A DNA stretch of 64,000 bases from Caulobacter sp. (GTDB lineage Bacteria; Pseudomonadota; Alphaproteobacteria; Caulobacterales; Caulobacteraceae), in NCBI GenBank assembly GCA_017745235.1, contig JAGHZU010000002.1, forward strand, positions 264,756 to 328,755, written 5' to 3'. Below the pieces are notes generated by a model. The model did no database searches, was not told where the DNA came from, and was given only the letters and a program-made list of their open reading frames with translations. Each line of letters begins with the position of its first letter. Positions within the stretch are counted from its first letter, which is position 1. Of this stretch, positions 1 through 7,919 are shown piece by piece. The translations under genes were made by a program, and so were the position numbers.

Positions 1-793
1 CCGGTCCCATCAGGTGCCAGGGCTCCACGCAGTAGCGAGTGAACAGGCGCTGGGGGTCCACCATCAGGCGGAACAGCCATTCCATGCCCACCTGCCCCAT
101 CCAGCGGGGCGAAGGGCGCTGGACCCCGGCTTCGTAGTCGAAGGCGCCGCCGACCGTGAAAGTCACGCAGGTCCCCAAGGCCTTCTGGTTCTCCAGGACC
201 CAGACCTCCTGCCGCGGCATGCCCATGCCCACCAGCACGATGTCGGGGCGATAGGCGTTGATGGCGTCGACCACCGCCTGGTTCTCCGCGCCGCCTTGGG
301 CGGCGTCGAAATAGCCATGATGGACGGCGATCTGCGCACCCGGCCAATCGCTCTTGATCCGCTCGACGGCTCTTTCGCCGACTCCCGGGGCGCCGCCCAC
401 GAAGAAGACCTTCCAGTTCTCCTTGATCGCCCGCTCCCAGAAGGCGTCGCGCCAGTCCAGATAGGTGCAGCGATGGAAGCGGCGGCTGGCCCGACCCACG
501 ATGCGGGCCCAGAAGATCAGCGGCACGGAATCCACCTCGATCAGGTCGGACGTGCGAAAGAACTCGGCGATCTTCTCGTCCTTGCGGATGAGGTACAGGC
601 TGTGGAGGTTGTGGTTGGCCACCACCGCCGACTCGCCGGCGGCGATCTTGCGCGCCACGAAGTGGAAGACCTCTTCCGGGCGCACCAGGTCCATGGCGCC
701 GCCCAGCACCTGCACGCGCTCTTCGGGGCGGCGATTCTGACGGAAGGTCTGACGCACCTCCGGAGAGAAGGCGTCCTTCGCTGGCAGGAACAT
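1..793 (-). CDS. WecG/TagA/CpsF-family glycosyltransferase (3' end outside window)
   Basis: Predicted cytoplasmic or membrane-associated glycosyltransferase that adds an N-acetylaminosugar or similar residue to a lipid-linked intermediate of an exopolysaccharide. Visible family features are the N-terminal ANHNLHSLY segment, the WKVFFVGGAPG turn, the DIVLVGMGMPRQE core motif and the GGAFDYEAG segment that follows it. About 264 codons lie in the window and the C-terminus runs off the left edge. ATG 793 is the first start after an in-frame TAG, with GGAG about 10 nt upstream. In Caulobacter the family includes HfsJ of the holdfast pathway, but a second WecG-type enzyme is equally possible, so no symbol is given. 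It stands alone, with a gene in the same direction upstream. Confidence 0.85.
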   Translation of the reverse strand, partial: MFLPAKDAFSPEVRQTFRQNRRPEERVQVLGGAMDLVRPEEVFHFVARKIAAGESAVVANHNLHSLYLIRKDEKIAEFFRTSDLIEVDSVPLIFWARIVGRASRRFHRCTYLDWRDAFWERAIKENWKVFFVGGAPGVGERAVERIKSDWPGAQIAVHHGYFDAAQGGAENQAVVDAINAYRPDIVLVGMGMPRQEVWVLENQKALGTCVTFTVGGAFDYEAGVQRPSPRWMGQVGMEWLFRLMVDPQRLFTRYCVEPWHLMGP

Positions 794-863
794 CTGGACA
801 AGGCTCCGACGACTTGGAGCACAGATCTAGATGAACAGGCTTATTTCTTTGCCAAGAAGGATG

Positions 864-878
864 ATTAGCGAAACTTAA
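864..878 (-). promoter_or_regulatory. Possible CtrA-like site upstream of the WecG-like gene
   Basis: Read on the minus strand this is TTAA, seven bases, TAAT. The Caulobacter CtrA consensus is TTAA-N7-TTAA, so one base differs. It lies about 70 bp upstream of the glycosyltransferase start, inside the only promoter-sized gap. The assignment is inference from the motif alone. Confidence 0.3.
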
Positions 879-924
879 CCCTACACTTCGCTTTTCAGGC
901 AGGATTCACCATTTAAGGTGTTGA

Positions 925-983
925 GGACGCACGCCCCGAGCCTCCGATCAGGACTTCGGCAAAACCGAAGAAGGCGTGCGTCC
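925..983. repeat. Nested inverted repeat between genes
   Basis: The outer arms are GGACGCACGCC (925-935) and its exact reverse complement (973-983). Inside, CTTCGG (954-959) and CCGAAG (965-970) form a second stem with a CAAAA loop. The structure sits just downstream of the MDR stop codon at 1009 and upstream of the WecG-like gene. It could terminate the MDR transcript, or be a structured leader or small RNA. There is no T-tract on either side. The rest of the 794-1008 gap holds the CtrA-like site and a short palindrome near 906-920. Confidence 0.45.
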
Positions 984-1008
984 CGCTGTCGCAGGGCGCT
1001 TTTCCGCC

Positions 1009-2007
1009 TTAGTCGTTGACGACCACGACCTTGCCCATGGCCTTGCGGCTGGACAGGTGGGCGATGGCGTCGCCGGCCCGGGCCAGGGGGAAGCGCTCGG
1101 AGACGAAGGGCTTGATCTTGCCTTCAGCGTACAGCGCCATCAGCTCCTTGACGTTCTGGGCGTGGCCCTTGGGATCGCGCGCCACCGCCGCGCCCCAGAA
1201 GACGCCGACGATGTCGCACGACTTCAGCAGGGTCAGGTTCAGCGGGATCTTCGGGATGCCCGACGGGAAGCCGATCACCAGGAAGCGGCCGTTCCAGCCC
1301 GCCGCGCGGATGGTGGCTTCGGAATAGTCGCCCCCGACGGCGTCGTAGGCCACGTCCCAGCCGTTGGGACCGCAGGCGCCCTTGATCAGGTCGGCCAGCG
1401 CCTTCTGGCCGTCCTTGTCGAACGGGCCGCGCGGATAGACCACGCCGGCGTCGGCGCCATGCTTGATCGCCAGGTCGACCTTCTCCTGGGAGGAAGCCGC
1501 GGCGATCACGCGCGCGCCGGCCGCCTTGCCCAGTTCCACCGCCGCCAGGCCCACGCCGCCGGCCGCACCGAGCACCAGCAGGGTTTCGCCGGCTTTCAGA
1601 TGTCCCCGGTCCTTCAGGGCGTAGTACGAGGTGCCGTAGGTCAGGATGAAGGCCGCAGCCTCGTCGAACGGCATGTCGTCGGGGATTGGCGTGCAGCGGG
1701 CGGCGTCCAGCGCCACCTGCTCGGCCATGCCGCCCCAGCCGGTCGAAGCCAGCACCCGCTGCCCCACCTTCAACGCCGTGACGCCTTCGCCCACGGCGGT
1801 GATCACGCCGGAAACCTCGCCGCCCGGCGCGAACGGGCGCTCGGGCTTGAACTGATACTTGTCCTCGATGATCAGGACATCGGGATAGTTCACGCCGCAG
1901 GCCTTGACCTGAAGCACCACCTGGCCGGGCCCGGCGACCGGATCGGGCAGGTCCTCCAGCACCAGGGTCTCGGGTCCGCCGACCGCCTTGCTGAGCACCG
2001 CCTTCAT
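1009..2007 (-). CDS. NAD(P)H:quinone oxidoreductase-like MDR enzyme
   Basis: Cytoplasmic 332-residue medium-chain dehydrogenase/reductase of the zinc-independent quinone oxidoreductase group (Qor/ZTA1-like), expected to reduce quinones or enals with NADPH. The N-terminal GroES-like half has the VKACGVNYPDVLIIEDKYQ segment in the place where zinc-dependent enzymes carry a catalytic Cys. The Rossmann half contains LVLGAAGGVGLAAVELGKA (AAGGVG nucleotide-binding turn), and the YDAVGGDY segment follows. ATG 2007 is chosen because GGGAGAGG lies just upstream and family N-termini start with MKAVL; an upstream in-frame extension has no such support. The substrate cannot be told from sequence. Confidence 0.88.
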   Translation of the reverse strand: MKAVLSKAVGGPETLVLEDLPDPVAGPGQVVLQVKACGVNYPDVLIIEDKYQFKPERPFAPGGEVSGVITAVGEGVTALKVGQRVLASTGWGGMAEQVALDAARCTPIPDDMPFDEAAAFILTYGTSYYALKDRGHLKAGETLLVLGAAGGVGLAAVELGKAAGARVIAAASSQEKVDLAIKHGADAGVVYPRGPFDKDGQKALADLIKGACGPNGWDVAYDAVGGDYSEATIRAAGWNGRFLVIGFPSGIPKIPLNLTLLKSCDIVGVFWGAAVARDPKGHAQNVKELMALYAEGKIKPFVSERFPLARAGDAIAHLSSRKAMGKVVVVND

Positions 2008-2079
2008 CTCGCCTCTCCCTGCGTTTGTCTTTAAAGGGCGACCGGACGCTAGCGCGGGATCGCCGGCCAAGGAAGCAGA

Positions 2080-2958
2080 ATGTCAAACAAACGTTTTACT
2101 TTGGCCCTTCACGGCGGCGCGGGCGCCAAGCCGGGCCATGACTACAGCGTCGAGATCGCCCACATGCGCGACTTGATCGAAGCCGGCCGCGATCGCCTGG
2201 CGACCGGCGCCAGCGCCCTGGACGTCGCGGTCGAGACCGTGGTCGCGCTCGAGGCCAGCGGCCTCTACATCGCCGGCAAGGGCGCCTCGCCCAACGCCGA
2301 CGGCGAATACGAGCTGGACGCCAGCCTGATGGACGGCGCCAGCCTGAAGGCCGGATCGGTGGCGGCCCTGCAAGGCTTCAAGAGCCCGATCCTGGCGGCC
2401 CGCGCCGTGATGGACCGGACCCCGCACGTGATGCTGGCCGGCCAGGGCGCGATCGACTTCGCCGGCGAGCAGGGCCTGGAGCGGGTCGAGGATCCGGAAG
2501 CCTGGTTCACCCGAGCTGGCGCGTTCGAGGACAACCACCCGCCGGACGCCCTGCCCACCGGCACGGTGGGCTGCGTGGTGCGGGACGCCGAGGGCCGGCT
2601 GGCGGCCGCCACCTCGACCGCCGGCGTGTTCGGCAAGCTGCCGGGCCGGGTCGGCGACTCGCCGATCATCGGCGCTGGCGCCTGGGCCGACGGCCACGCC
2701 GCCGTCTCGTGCACCGGCCAGGGCGAGTACTTCATCCGCACCGCCGTCGCCGCCCAGATCGCCCACCGCCTGCGCTTCGGCGGCGAGAACCTGGAAGCCG
2801 CCGCCCGCGCCGCCATCCAGGGCGTCGCCGAGCTTGGCGGCCACGGCGGTCTGGTGGCCGTCGACCGCGAGGGGAACGTCGCCATGCCGTTCGCTTCCAG
2901 CGGCCTCAAGCGCGCGGCCCTGCTGCCGGACGGAACGATCCTGGCCGAGGCGTTCTAG
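2080..2958 (+). CDS. Isoaspartyl peptidase/L-asparaginase (N-terminal nucleophile hydrolase)
   Basis: 292-residue member of peptidase family T2 (plant-type asparaginase/beta-aspartyl peptidase). These enzymes self-cleave before a Thr that then acts as nucleophile, and hydrolyse isoaspartyl dipeptides and asparagine. The N-terminus has ALHGGAGA; the cleavage motif GTVG places the nucleophile at Thr162, followed by the typical [19 protein letters not shown] segment and IGAGAWAD. The size is normal for the precursor. There is no signal peptide, so it should act in the cytoplasm. A palindromic sequence resembling operators found near 56 and 57 kb overlaps the first codons. The divergent neighbour is the MDR gene, with a 72-base gap. 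Confidence 0.92.
   Translation: MSNKRFTLALHGGAGAKPGHDYSVEIAHMRDLIEAGRDRLATGASALDVAVETVVALEASGLYIAGKGASPNADGEYELDASLMDGASLKAGSVAALQGFKSPILAARAVMDRTPHVMLAGQGAIDFAGEQGLERVEDPEAWFTRAGAFEDNHPPDALPTGTVGCVVRDAEGRLAAATSTAGVFGKLPGRVGDSPIIGAGAWADGHAAVSCTGQGEYFIRTAVAAQIAHRLRFGGENLEAAARAAIQGVAELGGHGGLVAVDREGNVAMPFASSGLKRAALLPDGTILAEAF
2083..2098. promoter_or_regulatory. Possible CAAAC-N4-GTTT operator over the asparaginase start
   Basis: CAAACAAACGTTT here is identical to the core of the perfect palindrome at 56120-56135, but the right arm ends in TA rather than GA. It overlaps codons 2-7 of the isoaspartyl peptidase. It may be a third operator or chance coding sequence. Confidence 0.25.
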
Positions 2959-3023
2959 CTCCGGCTGTCGGAAAGGGGGCTTGGGGCTGGACACCCCGCC
3001 CCCCGCAGCGCCATATCCCGGCC

Positions 3024-4274
3024 ATGCGCGACCACGACGCCGACGTCATCATCGCCGGAGCCGGCATGGCCGGAACCACCCTGGCGCTCGCCCTGGCCTC
3101 GGCCGGGATCCGGCCCCTGCTTGTCGACCCCCAGCCGTTCGACGCCCAGTTGGCGCCGACCTTCGACGGACGCTCCTCGGCGATCGCCTATTCCTCGTTC
3201 CGTCAGTGGCGAGCCGTCGGGGCTGGCGAGGCCCTGGCCCCGCACGCCCAGAGGATCGAGCAGATCCTGGTCACCGACGGCAAGACGCCCGGCGCGGCCG
3301 CCCGCGCGCCGTCTCCGTTCTTCTTGCGCTTCGATTCCAGCGAGATCGCCGACCGTTCCGAGGGCGAGCCCCTGGGCTACCTGATCGAGAACCGCCAGAT
3401 CCGCGCAGCCCTGGCCCAAACCGCGATCGAAAAAGGCGTCGAGGTGCGCGCCCCTGCCGGCGCGGCGGGCCTGGCGGTGGACGCCGCCGGCGCGACAGTG
3501 ACCCTGACCGACGGCTCCGCCCTCTCGGCTCCGCTGGTGGTCAGCGCCGAGGGCCGTAACGGCGTCCTGCGCAAGGCCGCGGGCATCGGCGACATCGGCT
3601 GGGGCTACGGCCAGTCCGGCGTGGTCGCCACGTTGAAGATGGAGCACCCCCATCAGGGCGTGGCCCACGAATACTTCCTGCCCAGCGGCCCGTTCGCCAT
3701 TCTTCCGCTTACGGACAATCGCGCCAGCCTGGTCTGGACCGAGAGCACCGAGCGGGGAGAGGCCCTGCGCCGGGCCTCGCCGGAAGCCTTCCACGCTCAC
3801 CTGATGCGGCGGTTCGGCGAGTTCCTGGGCGCGGTCGAGCTGGCCGGCCCCGTGTTCGTCTACCCGCTGTCGCTGTCGCTGGCCGAGCGGCTGGTCGCAC
3901 CCCGCCTGGCCTTGATCGGCGACGCCGCCCACGGCGTGCACCCGATCGCCGGCCAGGGCCTGAACCTGGGCCTGAAAGACGCCGCGGCCCTGGCCGAGGT
4001 GGTGGCCGAGGCGATGCGCAACGGCGAGGACATCGGGGCCGAGGCGACGCTCGAGCGGTACGCCCGCTGGCGCCGGTTCGACAACGTGACCAACGCCCTG
4101 GCCTTCGACGGCTTCGTGCGGCTGTTCTCCAACGACAACCCCCTGCTGCGCCTGGCCCGCGGGGTCGGCATGGCCGCGGTCAACCGCATCGCCCCCGCCC
4201 GCCGCTTCTTCATGCACGAAGCCGGCGGCGGCGTCGGCGACCTGCCCAAGCTGCTGCGCGGCGTGGCCATCTGA
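3024..4274 (+). CDS. UbiH/UbiF/Coq6-family FAD-dependent ring hydroxylase
   Basis: 416-residue flavoprotein monooxygenase, expected to hydroxylate the ubiquinone precursor ring at the inner membrane face. It has the N-terminal FAD-binding GAGMAG turn (residues 12-17), the middle VSAEGRNGVLRK segment and the C-terminal LIGDAAHGVHPIAGQGLNLG signature of UbiH-type enzymes. ATG 3024 puts the Rossmann motif at its usual distance from the N-terminus; longer readings upstream overlap the previous gene and are unlikely. Several paralogues (UbiH, UbiF, UbiI, UbiL, Coq7 substitutes) hydroxylate different ring carbons and sequence alone does not say which this is. It is convergent with the next gene. 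Confidence 0.88.
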   Translation: MRDHDADVIIAGAGMAGTTLALALASAGIRPLLVDPQPFDAQLAPTFDGRSSAIAYSSFRQWRAVGAGEALAPHAQRIEQILVTDGKTPGAAARAPSPFFLRFDSSEIADRSEGEPLGYLIENRQIRAALAQTAIEKGVEVRAPAGAAGLAVDAAGATVTLTDGSALSAPLVVSAEGRNGVLRKAAGIGDIGWGYGQSGVVATLKMEHPHQGVAHEYFLPSGPFAILPLTDNRASLVWTESTERGEALRRASPEAFHAHLMRRFGEFLGAVELAGPVFVYPLSLSLAERLVAPRLALIGDAAHGVHPIAGQGLNLGLKDAAALAEVVAEAMRNGEDIGAEATLERYARWRRFDNVTNALAFDGFVRLFSNDNPLLRLARGVGMAAVNRIAPARRFFMHEAGGGVGDLPKLLRGVAI

Positions 4275-4298
4275 CCCTCCCCCTTGGGGGAAGAAGGG
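4275..4298. terminator. Possible bidirectional hairpin terminator
   Basis: CCCCC (4279-4283), loop TT, GGGGG (4286-4290), with partial outer pairing of CCCT and AAGAAGGG. It fills the 24-base gap between convergent genes, immediately after the UbiH-family stop. No clear T-tract is present. Confidence 0.4.
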
Positions 4299-5390
4299 CT
4301 AAACCTTCACGATCCAGCCGCGCTTGCGCATGTAGGCCACCACCATCCAGATGAGGCCGATGAAGATCGCCACCGGGATCAGGGCCGCCGTCCGGTCGCC
4401 CACCAGCGGGGTCGCCCAGGCGTAGGGGATCTTCAGGATGTGCGCGGTCAGCATGATCGAGGCCAGCATGTGCAGGCTGTAGGCGAAGACCGCATTGACC
4501 CCGAAGTCGGTCAGGAAGCTCGCGCCCGGGAGCTTCCTGCCGCGCAGGTCCAGGGCCTCGTGCAGCAAGCCGAGCAGCAGCAGCGCGATTCCGGTCGAGA
4601 GCAGGACGAAGCTGCTGGTCCATAGCTCCTTGGAGATCGGGAAGGCCAATCCCCATAGCAGGCCGCCGGCGATCATCGCCGTCCCGGCCGCCAGCAGTCC
4701 CGCCGAGCCGCGCCGGGCCTTCAGCCAGTCGCCGGCGGCGACGCCCAGCAAGGCCTGGGCGATGGTCGGGAAGGTCGAGAGCAGGCCCTCGGGATCGAAG
4801 CCCAGAGTCCCCTTCACATAGGTATGGCCGCCCAGGACCAGGCGATCGAACCAGCCCACGAAATTGGCCCCGGGCGTCAGGAGGTCCACAGTCCCGCCCG
4901 GATAGGGGGCCAGGCACAGGGGCCAGTATAGAACCAGCACCGCGCCGGCCAGGATCAGCCGCGCCCGGGGTCCCAGGGTCTTGTAGAGGATCGCCGCGCC
5001 CAGGAACGCCAGGGCGAGGCGCTGCAGCACGCCCATGGGCCGAAACAGCACGCTCTCGGGCGTAGCCATGAAATAGAGATTAGAAAGGATCAGGCCCAGC
5101 AGGAACAGCCGGCCTGATCGCACCAGCAGGCGCCGCAGGGTCGTCCCGTCCAGTCCGCCCCCGCCGCTTCCTAGGGCCAGCGGGATCGACACGCCGGTCA
5201 TGAACACGAAGGCCGGAAACACGGCGTCCGCCACGGTGAAGCCATGCCAGTCGGCATGGCCAAGACTGGCGAACTGCGCGTAGCCGCTGACGTCGTGCAG
5301 ATAGGCGGCGCTGTTGACGAGAATCATGCCGACGATCGTCAGGCCCCGGAGCACGTCCAGGGACGCCAGGCGCGGCGCGCGGTCGGCCAT
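4299..5390 (-). CDS. HGSNAT/DUF5009-like membrane acyltransferase
   Basis: 363-residue integral membrane protein with about ten hydrophobic segments. The N-terminus RLASLDVLRGLTIVGMILVN, followed by ADAVFPAFVFMTGVSIPLAL, is characteristic of the COG4299 heparan-alpha-glucosaminide N-acetyltransferase-like group (called NagX in some GlcNAc catabolic clusters). Family members are thought to acetylate amino sugars or related glycans across the membrane using acetyl-CoA. It is the last gene of a leftward run and starts 3 bases after the Trm112-like stop, so it is probably cotranscribed. No nag genes are adjacent, so the substrate is open. Confidence 0.8.
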   Translation of the reverse strand: MADRAPRLASLDVLRGLTIVGMILVNSAAYLHDVSGYAQFASLGHADWHGFTVADAVFPAFVFMTGVSIPLALGSGGGGLDGTTLRRLLVRSGRLFLLGLILSNLYFMATPESVLFRPMGVLQRLALAFLGAAILYKTLGPRARLILAGAVLVLYWPLCLAPYPGGTVDLLTPGANFVGWFDRLVLGGHTYVKGTLGFDPEGLLSTFPTIAQALLGVAAGDWLKARRGSAGLLAAGTAMIAGGLLWGLAFPISKELWTSSFVLLSTGIALLLLGLLHEALDLRGRKLPGASFLTDFGVNAVFAYSLHMLASIMLTAHILKIPYAWATPLVGDRTAALIPVAIFIGLIWMVVAYMRKRGWIVKV

Positions 5391-5393
5391 GGC

Positions 5394-5594
5394 CTAATCT
5401 TCCAGGCTGCGGGCTTCCTCGGGCAGCATGATCGGCACCCCGTCACGGATCGGATAGGCCAGCTTGGCGGCGTTGCTGACCAGCTCGCCCCGAGCTCGAT
5501 CGTAGAACAGCGGCGCTCGGGTGACGGGGCAGACCAGCACCTCCAGCAGGCGCGGGTCGAGATCGGCGGGGGGCGGCGGAGGAGCGGCGGTCAT
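5394..5594 (-). CDS. Trm112/UPF0434 family small zinc-ribbon-like protein
   Basis: 66-residue cytoplasmic protein of the Trm112/YcaR family, whose eukaryotic members activate methyltransferases. The core reads [14 protein letters not shown] followed by [25 protein letters not shown], the usual signature. Only one Cys of the zinc-binding pairs seen in other Trm112 proteins remains, as in many bacterial members. ATG 5594 gives the normal family length; an ATG 36 bases upstream adds an unrelated tail. It sits between the LON-domain protein (42-base gap) and the membrane acyltransferase (3-base gap). Confidence 0.85.
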   Translation of the reverse strand: MTAAPPPPPADLDPRLLEVLVCPVTRAPLFYDRARGELVSNAAKLAYPIRDGVPIMLPEEARSLED

Positions 5595-5636
5595 GGCAAG
5601 GGTTCTAGCCGCGCGAGATGGGGCCGCCAAGTCGGA

Positions 5637-6296
5637 TCACTGCAAGGTATGGTCGTCGTCGTCGCCGGCCGCGTCGATCTCGAGCAGCGCCACCAGAGTC
5701 TCGCGACGGTCGGCCAGGGTCGGGGCCTCCAGCAGGGCCTGCTTCTCGACCGGCTCGAACGGCAAAGCCATCGACAGGCTGTTGATCAGGGCGTCGGAGG
5801 GAGCGGCCTCGGCGCTGGACCAGTCGATGGCCAGTCCTCGATGGTCGAGATAGCGGCGCAGGGCCTCCAGCAGCGGGGTCGACTCGGCCAGGGCCATCGG
5901 GTCGGGCGAGCCCTCGGCGAGGTCAGCCTCGAAGTCGCTGAAGTCCGCCCGGACCTGCCGATAGGGCGAGGCGGCGGGCAGCTCGTCGCCCACGCGGAAT
6001 CTGCAGACGCCGGTCAGCGTGACCAGATAGCGACCGTCGCTGGTCTCGGCGAAGCTGGTCACCCGGCCCGCGCAGCCGACCGGCGCCAGGGCCGGCCGCT
6101 GCAGGTCGCCGCCAATCCGCGTCTGCACCATCCCCACGATCCGCTCGCCCGACATCACGTCGTCGAACATGTTGAGGTAGCGCGGCTCGAAGATGTTCAG
6201 CGGCAGCTGACCGCCGGGCAGCAGCAGCGCGCCGTCGAGCGGGAACACCGGGATCACCAGCGGCAGGTCGTCCGCCCTACGATAGGTTCCCGGCAT
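5637..6296 (-). CDS. LON peptidase substrate-binding domain protein
   Basis: 219-residue stand-alone LON N-terminal (LAN) domain protein without the AAA+ or Ser-Lys protease domains. The LAN fold opens with LPLVIPVFPLDGALLLPGGQLPLNIFEPRYLNMFDD, followed by the GCAGRVTSF and YLVTLTGVCRFRV strands. It is thought to bind unfolded or hydrophobic peptides, but its partner is unknown. It begins 13 bases after the YbbN-like stop, which suggests cotranscription with that chaperone-type thioredoxin and a shared role in protein quality control (inference from neighbours). Confidence 0.88.
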   Translation of the reverse strand: MPGTYRRADDLPLVIPVFPLDGALLLPGGQLPLNIFEPRYLNMFDDVMSGERIVGMVQTRIGGDLQRPALAPVGCAGRVTSFAETSDGRYLVTLTGVCRFRVGDELPAASPYRQVRADFSDFEADLAEGSPDPMALAESTPLLEALRRYLDHRGLAIDWSSAEAAPSDALINSLSMALPFEPVEKQALLEAPTLADRRETLVALLEIDAAGDDDDHTLQ

Positions 6297-6309
6297 CCAC
6301 GTCTCCTGC

Positions 6310-7224
6310 CTAGCTGAAGAGGATGGCCGACAGCCGCCGACGGCCGGCCTTGGCCACTTCCGAAGCGTAGCCGGCGGCCTCGAACACCGTCAGCAGCTGC
6401 TTGCGCGCGGCCTCGTCGTTCCAGGCGCGGTCGCGCTCGATGATCGTCAGCAGATGATCGCTGGCTTCGCCCAGCTGGCCCGCGCCCGCCAGGGCCTTGG
6501 CCAGCTCGAAGCGGGCCTCGTGGTCGTCAGGGTTGGCGGCCAGACGCTGCTCGAACGGCGAGGTCTCGGACGGCGCGTCCTGGGCCAGGGCCAGGGCGGC
6601 GCGCACGCTTTCCAGATCGGGATTCTTGGCGTCGGCAGGGGCCGTGGCGGCCACCTCGGCCGCGCCCTCGACGTCGCCGGCGGCCAGGTAGCAGCGGGCC
6701 AGGCCCCCGATCGCCTTGACGTTGGCCGGGTCCAGCTGCAGCGCCTGGGCGAAGGCCTGCGCCGCACCGCCCACGTCGTCCAGGTCCAGCGACTCCTTGG
6801 CCAGGGCCAGCAGGGCGTCGATGTCGCTTTCCGGCGGCGGACCGGCCACGCGCTCGACGAACTGCTTGACCTGGCTTTCGGGCAACGCCCCCTGGAAACC
6901 GTCGACCGGCTGGCCGTTGACGAAGGCGTAGACCGTGGGGATCGACTGCACGCGCAGCTGGCCGGCGAAGCCCGGGTTCTTGTCGACGTCGATCTTGACC
7001 AGCTTGACCGCACCCTGGGCGGCGTTGACCGCCTTCTCCAGCGCGGGGGTCAGCTGGCGGCAGGGGCCGCACCAGGTGGCCCAGAAATCGACGATGACCG
7101 GCTGGACCTTCGAGGCCTCGATCACGTCGACCATGAAGCTGGCGTCCGTCCCGTCCTTGATGTGCTCGCTCTTGGGGGCGCCGCCGGCTCGGATGGGAGG
7201 GGGAGTGTCGCCGATCAGGGACAT
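6310..7224 (-). CDS. ybbN: YbbN/CnoX-like thioredoxin-TPR co-chaperone
   Basis: 304-residue protein with an N-terminal thioredoxin domain (WATWCGPC; Cys52 and Cys55) and a C-terminal TPR-like half rich in A/L/E repeats (from about residue 160). E. coli CnoX/YbbN has the same two-part layout, holds unfolded proteins under oxidative stress and passes them to GroEL or DnaK. E. coli YbbN has lost the CXXC pair, whereas this protein keeps it, so it may also act as an oxidoreductase, as shown for the Caulobacter CnoX. ATG 7224 is the first start giving the family N-terminus. It is the first gene of the run with the LON-domain and Trm112-like proteins. Confidence 0.9.
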   Translation of the reverse strand: MSLIGDTPPPIRAGGAPKSEHIKDGTDASFMVDVIEASKVQPVIVDFWATWCGPCRQLTPALEKAVNAAQGAVKLVKIDVDKNPGFAGQLRVQSIPTVYAFVNGQPVDGFQGALPESQVKQFVERVAGPPPESDIDALLALAKESLDLDDVGGAAQAFAQALQLDPANVKAIGGLARCYLAAGDVEGAAEVAATAPADAKNPDLESVRAALALAQDAPSETSPFEQRLAANPDDHEARFELAKALAGAGQLGEASDHLLTIIERDRAWNDEAARKQLLTVFEAAGYASEVAKAGRRRLSAILFS

Positions 7225-7276
7225 CAGGTCTCTCGTACTTGGGATAGGGGGAACGCTCGAGCCGCCAAGATGGTCC

Positions 7277-7310
7277 TTCACATGGCGCCGCGCAATCGCC
7301 GCCATGTGAA
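7277..7310. repeat. 11-bp inverted repeat upstream of ybbN
   Basis: TTCACATGGCG at 7277-7287 and its exact reverse complement at 7300-7310 flank a 12-base loop. It lies between the prolyl-tRNA deacylase stop and the YbbN-like start. It may terminate the upstream gene or serve as an operator for ybbN. Confidence 0.45.
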
Positions 7311-7343
7311 ACGCCCTCGATGCGAAACGCGCGGGCGGGACGG

Positions 7344-7850
7344 TCAGCCGACGACGGCCATCGTCTCGAAGTCGACGATCATCGGCTCGACTCCCAGCGC
7401 CGCCAGGAATGTACGGAAGCCGGCCTGCGGGACGGCCGTGGTGGCGTCGTTGCCCAGCGGGTGGAAATTGACCGGGTCGGCCTTGGCCAGCGCCGCGTCG
7501 AGCACGAAGCGCACCCGGCGGTCGGTGTCGTTGATCAGGCCGAAGGCGGTGACCGAGCCGGGGGTCACGCCCAGGGTCTCGACCATCAGTTCGGGATTGC
7601 CGAACGACAGCCGGGCCGAGCCGATCACCGTGTGCAGGCGCTTGAGGTCGATCGTCGTCTCGCCCAGGGCCGAGATCAGCCACAACTGCCCTTTCGCGTC
7701 CTTGAGGAACAGGTTCTTGGTATGGCCGCCAGGCAGGGCCTTCTTGATCTCCAGCCCCTCCTCGACGCGGAACACGGGCGGATGGTCCAGGGTCGAGTGC
7801 TCGATCGCGTGGCGGTCGAGAAAGGCGAACAGTTCGGCGCGGGTCTTCAT
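7344..7850 (-). CDS. YbaK/ProX-type prolyl-tRNA deacylase
   Basis: 168-residue stand-alone editing-domain protein (prolyl-tRNA synthetase-associated domain, PrdX/ProXp family). Members hydrolyse mischarged aminoacyl-tRNA, typically Ala-tRNA(Pro), in trans. Key segments are [20 protein letters not shown] (with the conserved Lys that contacts the 3' adenosine), [23 protein letters not shown] and [13 protein letters not shown]. The length matches the family. It is in the same direction as ybbN but separated by 119 bases with an inverted repeat, so it is likely a separate unit. Confidence 0.9.
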   Translation of the reverse strand: MKTRAELFAFLDRHAIEHSTLDHPPVFRVEEGLEIKKALPGGHTKNLFLKDAKGQLWLISALGETTIDLKRLHTVIGSARLSFGNPELMVETLGVTPGSVTAFGLINDTDRRVRFVLDAALAKADPVNFHPLGNDATTAVPQAGFRTFLAALGVEPMIVDFETMAVVG

Positions 7851-7919
7851 ACGGGACTTCCTAGCCGAGCCGAGGGCCGCTAGACCAGGGGCCGAGACCA
7901 GGGAGAACAGAGAGCCGGC

